DNA of 64,000 nucleotides from Sphagnum magellanicum (Eukaryota > Streptophyta > Sphagnopsida > Sphagnales > Sphagnaceae). This document shows positions 38,738 to 49,434 of this stretch, piece by piece. The notes beneath the pieces were generated by a model that was not told the DNA's origin, did not search any database, and saw only the letters and a list, made by a program, of their open reading frames with translations. The translations under genes were made by a program, and so were the position numbers. Numbering within the stretch: the stretch's first letter is position 1; each line of letters opens with the position of its first letter. Location: positions 9,300,001-9,364,000 of the forward strand of contig CM038920.1 of the NCBI GenBank assembly GCA_021904315.1, in the 5' to 3' direction.

Positions 38738-38845
38738 GGGCCTAAAGCTCAGAAGATTAGAGCATGTGGTTACAAACCACAATGTCGGGGGTTTGAATCC
38801 CTCCTTGCCCACAACTAGCCCCAAAGGTTCTTTTTGGGGTTGTAA
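38738..38845 (+). repeat. tRNA-derived SINE-like unit or tRNA pseudogene
   Basis: 38738-38811 has a D arm (AGCTCAG..TTAGAGC), an anticodon stem TGTGG/CCACA with loop TTACAAA, and a T arm GGGGG/CCCTC with loop TTTGAAT. These give good polymerase III A and B boxes. The acceptor pairs only at four positions (GGGC/GCCC), and the would-be anticodon is ACA, so it is not a working tRNA. Directly after it, 38811-38844 forms a hairpin (ACAAC..CCCCAAA / TTTGGGG-TTGT). This layout suits a plant tRNA-derived SINE better than a plain pseudogene. Its 3' end is not defined. Confidence 0.55.
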
Positions 38846-39239
38846 AACAAGATATTCTCCTAGCCAACATCAGATCTACTACAACTATACCAAGATCTTG
38901 ATGCATGTTATGACCTTATTTATTATCAATGATTTCTAAGAAATAAATTGACACTTTTGATAGCTAATAATTAATAACACGTTGGTAGGCAAATGGAAAA
39001 AACTTTTTGTGACTTCTTAGTGGCCATTACACAACACATCCTAAACATAATGTTACAAAGAACAATTCACACCAAAACACTATAACAAAGTAGAAATATT
39101 TTATTTCAATAAAAATTGGAGAATTTCAAGGCTCATTAATGTTCAATCAAATTCAAACTCAATAAGAAATGTCTATTTACAATTTCAATTTCTTCCATGC
39201 TTGATATTTGTAAGTTGCAAATGTTAATCCTTCTTAGTT

Positions 39240-40177
39240 GAAGTCCAATGCCATGATCAAATAAAGCTTTTAAATAATCATCACGTTCATCGCACATCCA
39301 TACCTTATGTTCAAAATTGTTTCCACATGTCCCATTGTTGGCAACGATTATGGATTACCCAACTTGATTGCAAGACACCATAACATCATTCAATATATTT
39401 CCTCACAACCTCTTGCATTTCGGCAAATTTTTTTTTCTCTTCAACTTGAAGCTTGTGTATGGTTTGAACAAAATAATTCCATCTTGTTTAGATTTCACCT
39501 ACTAATAAGTAGTGTACCATGGATATCGCATGGATCCATTCACCATGAAATTCAAGACTTTAGTTTCACTCTTCAACAAATCAACAACTAGGGCAAACAT
39601 GTCAAACACATTAATGTCATTGATGCACCTCCGAGAAACCCAAAAATGCATGTCAAATACTACCTAAGGACTAGTTTGCAATGGCTTCAAACATGATGCT
39701 TCTATTTTATCTTTGTCTTGGAATTGCCTTTCCTCTACAATGGGACAATTCTTCAATCTCTAATGCATGTGTTTCCCAATGTTTAACTTTGTTGGTTACC
39801 TCAAGCTCCTAGACTCAAAACAAGCCTTAATAGATTTCAAAGATTGTTTCATTGACTCCATAGACAAGAGTTTTAGACCTTAAATTGTAATATTCATTAA
39901 TAACATCATCATTGATGCCTTATTCATAGATGTTGTGCACTAATTCCGAATATAGGACAATCCTAACATCCTTACAAAATCTATCAAGTGCATAAATTAA
40001 ATCCATGAAATGAAGAAACAAACCTCTCTTCATTGTAAACCATTTTCTAAAGCATTTCTCATTATAAATAGTTGAGTCATTGGAATCATCTTTGAAAAAC
40101 CTTTGATGCCCAACTTCAATGTGTCTTTCAACATTGGTAGATTGTTCAAGTTTGGATCCATTATATTGTTTGGACAT
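39240..40177 (-). pseudogene. PIF/Harbinger nuclease remnant
   Basis: The minus-strand frame from 40177 to 39920 reads HQRFFKDD, then IYNEKCFRKWFTMKRGLFL, which matches the N-terminal FRRRFRMSRELFL block of plant PIF/Harbinger (HARBI1-like) nucleases. Further down the same strand are FWVSRRCINDINVFD, then a WNYFVQTI-like block, FAEMQEVVRKYIE and YGVLQSSW. These correspond to the family GSMNDINVL, W.TFVKTI and FAKMQE..RKDVERAFGVLQ blocks in the right order. The pieces are in different frames with stops between, so the copy is dead. Terminal repeats were not found. Confidence 0.75.
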
Positions 40178-40712
40178 TTTTTAACCCTTCAATTTCACCT
40201 CAATTGATTCACACTAGGCATTAAAGCTTATGAAACAATGACAAAGGAAGTTTTATTAACATTCTTGAAATGCCCTGCACAAAAAAAAAGAAACGATAAA
40301 CAATTCTATGAAATACCATATGCCCTCCTAATGAACAAAATATTTTTCAAGAATAAAATTGAATGAAATGTGCTATGATTGGACCATTAGAAAAAGTTGA
40401 ACATTTTATGAAATATGATGATTCAAGTTGGAAATTATGTACATGCACATCATTTTGTACACTACAACAGTAAACAATCAATTGATATTGATAAACATGA
40501 ACAGTAAAAATATGTGTGCACATGTTAAAACTTAATATCTAAACAATGATTGAATATTGATTCAAAGTTATTTGAAAGTTAAAACGGCCTCCTTGTTGAC
40601 AATGGCCTTCACCAAAACAAATGTTTCATTTTCAATCATATTCTTTAGTAAGTTCTCAACCCATCCATGATGAACAATAATCTTAATTTCTACAAAATTT
40701 ATGTTCATAAAT

Positions 40713-41290
40713 TTTGTAAGCTTGATGTCACCAAATCTAGTTTTAATTTCCCCTCTCAACTCCTAATTCATAAACAATTGGACAACCCATTATTTAAGTT
40801 CATTTAGTTGTTGCAAACAAAGTAGGAAACATTTAACATTTTGTAGTGCAAAATGTTGCCATTGTATTTTGTAAACTTTCAATGTTACTAGATCCACTTG
40901 CAACTTCCCCCTCCTAACAAACAACACAACACAATAATCTAAATAGGCTTAGTTGCTTCCAACATAATAAGAGGTACTAAGATGAATCTTTTGAACAAAG
41001 TGTTACCATCAATTTTGCAAGGTTGATGTCATCATACCCACCTACAACTTCCCCTCTCAAGACATAATTCATAAACAATCCAAATTATCATTTAAATTGA
41101 TTTAGTTGTTGCCATATGAATAAAATGCTTTTAATATTTTATAAAGCAAATCATTGCCATCAAAATTTGTAAGTTTGATGTCACCAAATCCAATTGCTAT
41201 AACTTCCCTTCTGAAAAAAAAATGCAACATAATCATTTGAGGGATTTAATTGTTACAATTAAAGTAAGAAGCACCAAAGTTAATCCTTTG
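40713..41290. repeat. Tandem array, nearly four copies of about 150 bp
   Basis: TTTTGTAAG.TTGATGTCACCAAATC-like starts recur near 40713, 40867, 41012 and 41164. Each is followed by AACTTCCCCTCTCAA, ATAATTCATAAACAAT and TTTAGTTGTTGCCA blocks. Non-coding. Confidence 0.75.
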
Positions 41291-41439
41291 TCATCTTTTC
41301 AAATTGAATTCGTCCACTACATATTGAGGTAATGATGAGTCTTAACCTTAGTTAACCTTGTTGCCATATCATCAACATCCTAATCAAAACAACTTACATA
41401 GATCCCATATATATATATATAATGTGCTTCCAAGTCTTC

Positions 41440-42340
41440 CATTTGAACTTCAACTTGTGAAAAGAACTTCAAAACTTTAGATCAAGTTGCGGAAAATGAA
41501 TTCATAAACACAAGTGCACTCAAAAATATAAGTTGGTTGTGGTCCTTACAAGGTTGATTGCTTTTAAAAAATGAGTGGGGAATTATGGTTCCAAACTTAA
41601 ACCTTAAACACCAACAATACATGTGGCATTCTAGGTGTTAAAAATTAAACCCTTAAATAATTCAAGGATGCAATAAAAGAATTCTAAAAAAAAGGTTCAA
41701 TTATGATTCAAAGTTTACCATTTGAGTTCCAAAGATGTGAAAATAGCTTAAAAAGTTGTCCAAAATGAACTCAAGCACAAACATGCACTCAAAAATAGAA
41801 ATTGGGTTTTGATTCTTTAGTTAATTATCGATTGCCTTTTTAATCAAAGTGAAAAAGTATGACTCCAATTGAAATTTCAAACACCTATAGTACTTCAAAC
41901 ATACAAACAAACAAGTTAAAAGATTAGGGTTCACTTGTGTGTTATAAAGTCTATTATTTGAATTTCAAGAATGTTAAAAAAACCCCCAAAATTTAGAGTT
42001 TCAAAAGTTGTTGAAATTGAACTTAGGCACACACATACATGAATTTTAAAAAAAAAGAATTGGGTTTTGGTTATTATGTTTATTGCAAGCAAAATCAAAG
42101 TGAGGAATTATGGTTCCAATTGAAACCTTATATGTTTAAAATATCTACAACATTTTGAGTGTTGAAAAGTAAACCTTCAAGTACATCAAACATATAAAAC
42201 AAAGGAGCTTAGATATCAAGGTTTAAACATGTTTTGGAATTTTCCACATGACTTTCAAGCTTGTAAAAAACTTCATTAGAACTTCAAAAGTGGTCTTAAA
42301 TGCTTAAGCACACATATGAACTTTAAAAGTTGCTTTTTGA
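41440..42340. repeat. Tandem array, three to four copies of about 240-280 bp
   Basis: Unit starts resembling CATTTGAACTTCAA..TGTGAAAA lie near 41440, 41717, 41954 and 42231. Each unit holds AAGTTGT..AAAATGAACT, GCACACACATGCACTCAAAAAT, AATTGGGTTTTGGTT and GAATTATGGTTCCAATTGAAACC blocks. It directly follows the 150 bp array. Non-coding. Confidence 0.75.
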
Positions 42341-44080
42341 CAATGAATTCAAACATGCATTTGAAGAATTGAAGACAAGAATTTGAAGGATGACATGCAA
42401 ATTAGAAAACAATAGACTACAAAGTGCATACACATTTAGAATAAAAGACATGACTCCCCACTTCTTTGTAAAATTTAGTCGTGAAAATTGAGAATTTGCA
42501 TCCAAAGCAAAATGCACCCACATACAATTTTTCAATTTTGAGCTTTAGATTTTTCCTTCCAAGAATTCAAGTGAAGCTTGGAATTACATTCAAGGATAAC
42601 CACAAACAATATATTGTTTCATGTGGTTTTCTAATACTTAAGATGGTGGCCATTGAAGGGTTAGACCCTTGGAACAATATTTATCGACACACTGCCAAAA
42701 GAGAGCCCAAAGAATAAACATGTGTGAAATTAATTCAATGTCTACATTTTTTTGCCAAATAAACAAAAATCTAAATGGATGAAAATGATTTTTGATGAAA
42801 AAAAATGATGATGAAAAAATTGGATGAGAAGAAGATGAAAAACCTACTTAGGTGAATTACAAATGTTCACAAAATATTATAAGAGAATATTGTTGAATAT
42901 CTAGAAAGTTAATACTACCTAGGTTGGGTAGGATGTTAAATGCATATTAATTTGTTTCTAAAGTGGCAAGTAGGTTATTTGCTACCTTGCACTAGACATC
43001 GGTTGGTAACTAGGCTATTTTTGAATGATCACCCAACATTGGTATCAACTATCAACCTATTGTCGAATTGATCATCACATCTAAACGTTCCTTTGGATTA
43101 TTACTATTGCCTTTGTAATTTTAGCTTGTAATAACCTTGGTAATTTTATTTCTAAAAATAAAAAGAAAAAAATCTTGCATTGTGATACTTTTGTGAAAAT
43201 GTATTGTTCGATTCCAATTTATTTACCCCAAGTTGTGTGGGAAGGGGGTTTGAAGATTTTAGAATAAAAAAAGAACTGAAAAAAATGTTCCTACTGTGTT
43301 TTCAATTATATCTTCAACATCCCCATTCAATATGTTTTTTTAGAATAAACTTACTTTCAAAATGATCCTCAATATGGATACTAAATTTACCCCCAAACCC
43401 TTGTGTTCTTTCCAAGTGCTAAATATTTCTAAATTGAACAAACTTTTCAAAATATGAAGATCAAGTATTGAAATAACAACTAAACATATGTGAAACCTAT
43501 GTTAAACTTAGAAACTAAACTTAAACGTTAAATCTAGTCTAAACCTAAATAAACATGATTAAATTTAATTAACCTAAATAAATGTAAAGCTAAATTTAAA
43601 AGCTAAACTTAAGCCAAACCTAAAGTTAAACCTAGGCTAAGTATAAATTAAATTTTAAAAGCTTAGGCTAAACCTATGTTTATTAAGGTGATACCTAGAT
43701 TGACCAACCTTAAACCTAAGGAAAACCTAATATGGATGTATTTTAATATTGATTCTAAAAAGAAAAATGTTCTATGACATCATGTTGGATTAAATCTATT
43801 TTTGCAATCATGTATAAAATTACAATATTTTGGTACTGAAGGTCAATCTAAAAATTCTTCAAACCAATAAAACCATGGTGAAATGCCCCTTTATAATTCA
43901 AATAAAAATAACAATGAATTCTTGTAACTAAATTATGTAAATAGTAAATAAAACTTACATTGGCAATTTGCCCAAAACTAGTGGAGGGACTTGGTAGTTT
44001 TGAACTACAAAAAGATAAAACAATAAGGGATTAAATTGAAAAAACCTTTTAAACTTGAGGTTAAATTAGTTTGGTCCCAT
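42341..44080. other. Intergenic with CTAAACCTAAA-type simple sequence
   Basis: 43480-43740 is dominated by loose TAAACCTA / CTAAACTTA words. They resemble but do not equal the plant telomere repeat CCCTAAA, and no perfect telomeric run is present. The rest is AT-rich without recognised features. Confidence 0.45.
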
Positions 44081-44089
44081 TTTGCATGA

Positions 44090-44560
44090 AGGCCAATTTG
44101 AATAGGTAGTTTAAGTACGTAGGTAACATTATTGGATAGGCACATGTGAATATGTGGGCGAATAGGTAAGTAGGTAACCTAGATAGTTGGATTAACAGCC
44201 TAGATGAATATGTAGGTAGGTAGATTAGTAACGTAGGTAGTTGGGTAGGTAATTTAGGCAAGTAAGTAGATAGGAACACTAGGTAGGTGGGTAGATAGCA
44301 TAAGTAAATAGGTAGCCTATGTGGGTAGGTAGGTCGATAAGTTGATAATCTAGGTAATTGGGTAGGTAATTTAAAAAAGTAGGTAGGTACATTAGGTAGG
44401 TGGGTAAATAGGTTGGTAACATATGTAGATGTGTAGCTAGCCTATGTAGATAGGTACATTAGGTGGGTGGGTACATAACTTGAATTACCTTAGTAGGTAG
44501 GTCCATTAGGTAGCCTCACTAGGCCCCTAACCAAGGTAGATAGACCTTTTAGGTAGGCAC
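44090..44560. repeat. Degenerate TAGG tetranucleotide array
   Basis: Tens of GTAGGTAGGT, GGGTAGGTAA and TAGATAGG words fill about 470 bases, and a small outlier lies at 45090-45115. The open frame across it on the other strand (TYLPKLPT-like) is a by-product. Confidence 0.8.
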
Positions 44561-45405
44561 AAGTCTCTTTGTTCCATTTTAAAAAAAAAGAACCATGATC
44601 AGAATTTTGGAGAGCTTGTCCTTAGTTTTGAACTTTGGGTCCAAGTTCGAGAGGGAATTTTAAAGATAGCTGCAAAGTGGGGGTGAAAAGGGGCATAGGA
44701 CTAGGTATCACTTTAGAGATTTGTATCTCATTGTCCTTGATGACAATAATAAGTTCAGAATGAACCCACTAAAGAATGTAAATTCTATGCCTCCAAATGA
44801 ACTTGTTCAATTACCACATCATTCTTTTTCCAAAGTCCATCCTACTCATGTAAATGTACTATGCAAGCCAAATGGACAAAAAAGGTAATAGACCCAAAAA
44901 AAAAGGGTTGTATCTTGAGTAGGTCCAAAGTTCCTTAAACCCTAAATTTTTTTAAAAAAAATTTGAAAAAAGAAACCCAATCTACAATTTGAAAAGAAAA
45001 ACAATTTTTTTTATAGAGTTGCACCAAAAAAACAATTAATTAATAAAAAATATACACCATGACAATAAGTCCTCCACTAGCTTACCCAAATAGGTAGGTA
45101 CCTAGTAGGTAGGTAGCTTCAAATAACCCCTCCCTTCCTTGCCCCCAATAACCTAACCCTAAAATTGTCAAACTTCATCATCATGCATTGGCTTTGGTTC
45201 CTAGTGGAAAGATTTGATTAAAAAGCAAACATGACAGCACACAACAGCTGGTACCTTGCACTCTAAAACACATGGAGTAGAACTTAAATGGGAAATTATT
45301 TTAAAATTATTATTTTCCCTCCCTCCCTCCCTCATAATAGGCTTTTTATTAAAGGGTATGGGAGAAGTTACATTCCCTCTCCATCAAAGCTTTTGCATAG
45401 ATATG

Positions 45406-45448
45406 GGATAAGTTGATGATTCTATTTTTTTTGGAGATGTCCACTTTT

Positions 45449-45480
<32 letters not shown>

Positions 45481-46300
45481 TTATTTATTTATTTTTGTGT
45501 TGGGCCAATTAAAGTAGGTCCTTGCATTTTATTTATTTATAAATCAAAATTTGGGAGAACCCCCACATCTAATTAATATAAAGAACAAATAGAGACCTCA
45601 TAACAAATCTTGTAATTGAATTGTGGGATAAGTTAAGGATTCTATTTTGGGGATGTCCACTTTTCTAATATTTTTTTGTGTTTTGGGCTAATCAAAGTAA
45701 GTCCTTGCAAGTTTTTTTTTTTTTTTTTTAATTCAAATTTTGTGAGAATCCCCACATCTAATAAATAGAAAAAACAATAGGTAGGGTGTTCTTTGCAAGG
45801 GGTATTAGCCCATGCCAAAAATGGTGATGAACTCTTTTAGGAAGAGTAATTTCATGGAGCCAATGGGAAGGCCCAAGCATGCACTCAAGGTGCCTTGCTT
45901 TTTTTCATTTTAAGTTTAGGGTGGGGGGGGGGAGGGGGGGAAGGATTTTTTTCATTTTTCCCTAGTTCCTGATGTATTCCCACTATGTTCCCTTCAAGTT
46001 CCCAATGGGTTCCCATCATGTTCCCAATATGTTCCTCAAGTTCCCAATGTGTTCGCCAACATGTTCTCCATCGCACCTCCCTTTTATCCGATATGCTTTG
46101 GCAAATGTTGTCCTCCTTTCACCTATATAGGTGGGCCAAAGGGGAAGACCTCTATACTTAAAAATATAACCTTTTATTTTCTAGAACCTCCATAGTTTTA
46201 TTTGTTTTGAGTGATGGGCCAATCAAATTGGTTCATTGCAAAAAAAAAAAAATGAACTTGGGAGGCACCTCATCTAATGAATAGGAGAGGTGAGTAGGAG
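45406..46300. mobile_element. Second copy of the LTR-like block plus a duplicated flank (fossil)
   Basis: 45776-46300 is a diverged direct copy of 23131-23610, with GGTAGGGTGTTCTTTG, CCCAAGCATGCACTCAAGG, repeated GTTCCCAA words and CACCTATATAGGTGG. Before it, about 45406-45595 and 45626-45779 are tandem copies of each other (GGGATAAGTT.A.GATTC, GATGTCCAC, TCCTTGCA, CCCCACATCTAAT), the first interrupted by an AAT microsatellite (45450-45480). It is probably part of an old retroelement; no coding sequence remains. The call rests on repetition and the TATA-like element. Confidence 0.4.
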
Positions 46301-47169
46301 AGGGTTGCATTCTGGTACCTGACAACAAATCCGGTGCAGTAATTGAATTGTGGTATAAGTTATGGGCCTCCCTCGGAGTATTTGAACTTTGCATATAAGT
46401 ATTGGATATTTGAGAAGAAAGGAAGGGAGGGGATTTTGTTTAGTATGCTTCCAATTCTTCCAGAGAATTTTTGGTCAATTTTTTATTCGAGGTTGGGGGA
46501 AGAATGTCATACTCACGTGTGAGTGGGTTAGGGGGGTTTCCCTTTTTTTTTTGGTTTGTTTTTGTTTTTTTGTGGCGTACAAAGTAAAAGAACCTCAGAA
46601 GACACTAAACACCACCTTACAAACTTTTGCAGGTGTCAGTGCACAAGAAGAACCACCAGTGCCACGAAACCCACCCACAAACTTCATCGAGTCATCAGTC
46701 CCACACAAACCCACAAACAAACAAACAACGAATCTAACCTGCAAAAGGAAGGAACTCGAGGCTGGCCTTTTTCTTTTGTTTACATTCTAGTCAACAAGAG
46801 TGCAAGTTGAGGGGGGCTATTTCCGTCACACATTTGCAACCAAAAAAAAAAAAAAACCCATGTTCAACTGACTTTGTATTCTAATCACAATAATAGTCCA
46901 CAAAAACCTATGTCCAACTTTGTATTTTTATCATAATAATAGTTAACAAAAACCTATGTCCGCCTTTGTATTCTAGTCATAATAATAGTCGGCTAATTGC
47001 TTAGTAATAATCTAAAATCTAATCTTAGTCCATTGCATCTTGTCTCCAGTCCATATTTTTGGGATTTTTTGGTGTTTTTCTTTGGGGGTTTGCTCTCTCT
47101 CTCTCTCTTTTTCTTTTGTTTTGTTGTCAAGGAAGTTGCAGTCAAGGGGAGTTTGTGTTGCTCATATTC

Positions 47170-47211
<42 letters not shown>

Positions 47212-48405
47212 ATGGATGGACTAGTAGTAGTAGGAGTACTACTACAACTTCTCTGTATGTGATCATCTACTTTAGGTGCTGTATAAATCTCACTGGAAGA
47301 TTAGAGCTTTGTCAGAAAGACTCTTGTTCTTTTTTTCCCATTTTGGGAAAGAGTACCTACTCCTATTGCTGTTGCTGGTACCTCTATTGGGTTCAATTCT
47401 TTTTTTTTTTTTGAGGGGGTGTATTGTAGCAGACATGATGATGATCTCATGATCTTCTGCTGCCTGATTTGCAGACTTGGGTTGCAGCAAGTTTCCAACA
47501 AGATTGAAAGGTGAGGGAACAAAAAAAAGTTGCGAGTTTTTTTTGTTGTTGGGTGAATGGGGTGGGACTACCCAGGAGGGAGAGAGAGACAGAGAGAGTA
47601 TGAGTATGTGTGATCCAAGGTACTGCATCATCCTCTGAAGGTGTGCATCCTTTCATGATCGAACTTATGGGTGCTGCTGCATCTTTACACACTAGATATA
47701 GCTCCATGTCTTGAAAGTTGTTTTGTGGAGTATTATTCAGTCCTATATCCTTTTACTTAGATTCACGAACATCAGATTCAACGTTTCTGCAAAGGGTGTG
47801 TTTTCTTCTACAGCTTAGTTTAGAGCCATTCTTTCAGCTTGTAGCGCGTCCAGAGTAGTCGTTGAAACTTCTTTTCTGGTACAAGCTGCACAACAAATGT
47901 AGATTCATCTTTGGAGACCTACTTTTGATGTTTTGGAGATGCCTTAATGAGAGAGATGTGCAACCAACCTTGCACTAGAGTAGTGAAGAATAGTCTTTTT
48001 TGCTTCATTTTTCTACATAGACTACTTGTGTATGTTTGAGGATGGCATGGCTGCTGTGACAGTCTCTTTTTGGGGTGGAATAGCTTCAAAACTAGAGAAG
48101 ATTTTGTGCTAAAATTGCTACTGGTGGTGGTGGTGGTGCCCATGGATGCAGGTGGAGCAATTTCATCACATGGGGAATGAAGATTGAGAATCTGATCAAG
48201 AACACTTGGATCTATGCCTGTTTTGCAGTGTGAAAACTGGGCAGTCAGTGGATGAAGCAGACAACAACCTCTAGCAGGTACAACTAGGACTTGCCATCAA
48301 AACCCTTCTTCTATGGAAAGCTCAGATACCCAATAAGCACCTTGGATATGGAACAGATCATGGTGCATAATTAGTGCAAGAAATTAGGTTAGGGTAAAGA
48401 CCTCG
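46301..48405 (+). other. Upstream region of the fucosyltransferase gene
   Basis: The composition becomes more balanced. A CT run (47093-47108) and an AG run of about 17 dinucleotides (47175-47208) lie 70 bases apart and could pair with each other; such tracts are common in plant leaders. No separate gene was recognised, and no leader exons could be fixed. Confidence 0.4.
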
Positions 48406-48650
48406 AATGGGGCCATTCTGGGAATGAGGGAGCGGAGCACGTGATCTGAATTCCCAGAATAGCACCACTTTGAGGCCCTTAATCGGTGTAAAGAATCGGT
48501 ACAATTTTCCTTAAGAAAGGGATAGCTGTGTGAGAGCCCTGCACGAGGTGGGAGCTGAGCACTGGACCTGTATTACCATAACAAACCCCCTTTGAGGTCC
48601 TTACCCAGTGTAAAGAATCAGTAGGATTTTTCTTTAGAAAGAGATGGCGG
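48406..48650. repeat. Imperfect tandem duplication, unit about 122 bp
   Basis: 48469-48526 and 48591-48649 match closely (TTTGAGG.CCTTA, GTGTAAAGAATC, TTTAGAAAG.GATGGC), and the sequence before each is weakly similar (GAGC.GAGCAC). The first copy also contains the inverted pair ATTCTGGGAAT/ATTCCCAGAAT. It lies about 800-1000 bases before the fucosyltransferase start. Confidence 0.65.
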
Positions 48651-49383
48651 TGATTTCTTTTGAGAGAAATTTTTGTTGTAAGATTTACTGCCCTAGGGCA
48701 TTTTGGTAAAAGGTGCTATAAAAAATGCTGGCATTAGGTTTATTGCTAGGGAAGGCTCTCAAAGTAGGGCATTCCTGAAATTCGGGCCTGAGCTTGGCAC
48801 TCACCTTGCAATGGGCCCTTGTTTGGGGAAGGTACCATGCTTTCTTTCACGGCATGGAAGGTGGTCTCCAAATACACTGTGAAATAATGGCCAGGTTTTT
48901 AAGGGAGACCTTTTGTATCAATGCCCCCGCTTAATTGGTAAGAATTGATAGGCACTTAATTGATGCTTATTAATTTGTTGCAGTTCTTATGTGGGGGCAG
49001 GGTGAGAAAATGGAGCAATTTTGATCTCTGTCATCACAACATGCAAATGCTTTGGAATCTGTCTATGTTTAACCATGTGCAATACAACAATACCATTCAC
49101 TCTAAGGTACTTTTCATTCAAGTTCTAATGCATATCATTCAATTTCTGTTTGGTGTTCTCCCCTTTGGACAAATTAAGATCCCACTTCAATATGCTTTGA
49201 ATGCTGCTGATGCATTTGAGTAAAACAGTTGTACACTACTTAATCATCAGTTGCGGAATTCAGATTACCAGTTGGATGTGCAATTCCTCGGTCAATCAAG
49301 TTTTGCAATATGTTGGTGATCTTCTATTGAGATGCAAAGTTTGTTGAGGACGTTCGTAGAAGAAGAAATACTTACGAGGGGGG

Positions 49384-49434
49384 ATGGACGATGACAAATG
49401 GAAGAGTTACTTCGATGAAGCTATGGTCTTATGA
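49384..49434 (+). CDS. Upstream ORF overlapping the fucosyltransferase start codon
   Basis: A 16-residue frame, MDDDKWKSYFDEAMVL, ends with TGA at 49432-49434 and overlaps the main ATG at 49431 as ATGA. In plants such overlapping upstream frames usually lower initiation at the main start or require reinitiation. Whether it lies in the mature transcript is not known from sequence. If it is translated, initiation at the later in-frame Met codons (residues 11 or 26) may matter. Confidence 0.4.
   Translation: MDDDKWKSYFDEAMVL

Noticed and set aside
38738-38811. Functional tRNA-Cys or tRNA-Val
   Set aside because: Acceptor pairs at only four positions, anticodon would be ACA, and positions 8-9 are AA, so it is not a working tRNA.
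43480-43740. Possible interstitial telomere repeat
   Set aside because: Words are TAAACCTA-like and loose; no run of CCCTAAA or TTTAGGG was found.
44061-44279. Minus-strand frame with YLPTYL-type repeats
   Set aside because: It is the translation of the TAGG microsatellite.
46389-46810. Plus-strand frame of 133 codons before the fucosyltransferase
   Set aside because: Phe-rich start and Thr/Lys-rich end come from T-runs and CAAACAAAC simple sequence; no family match.
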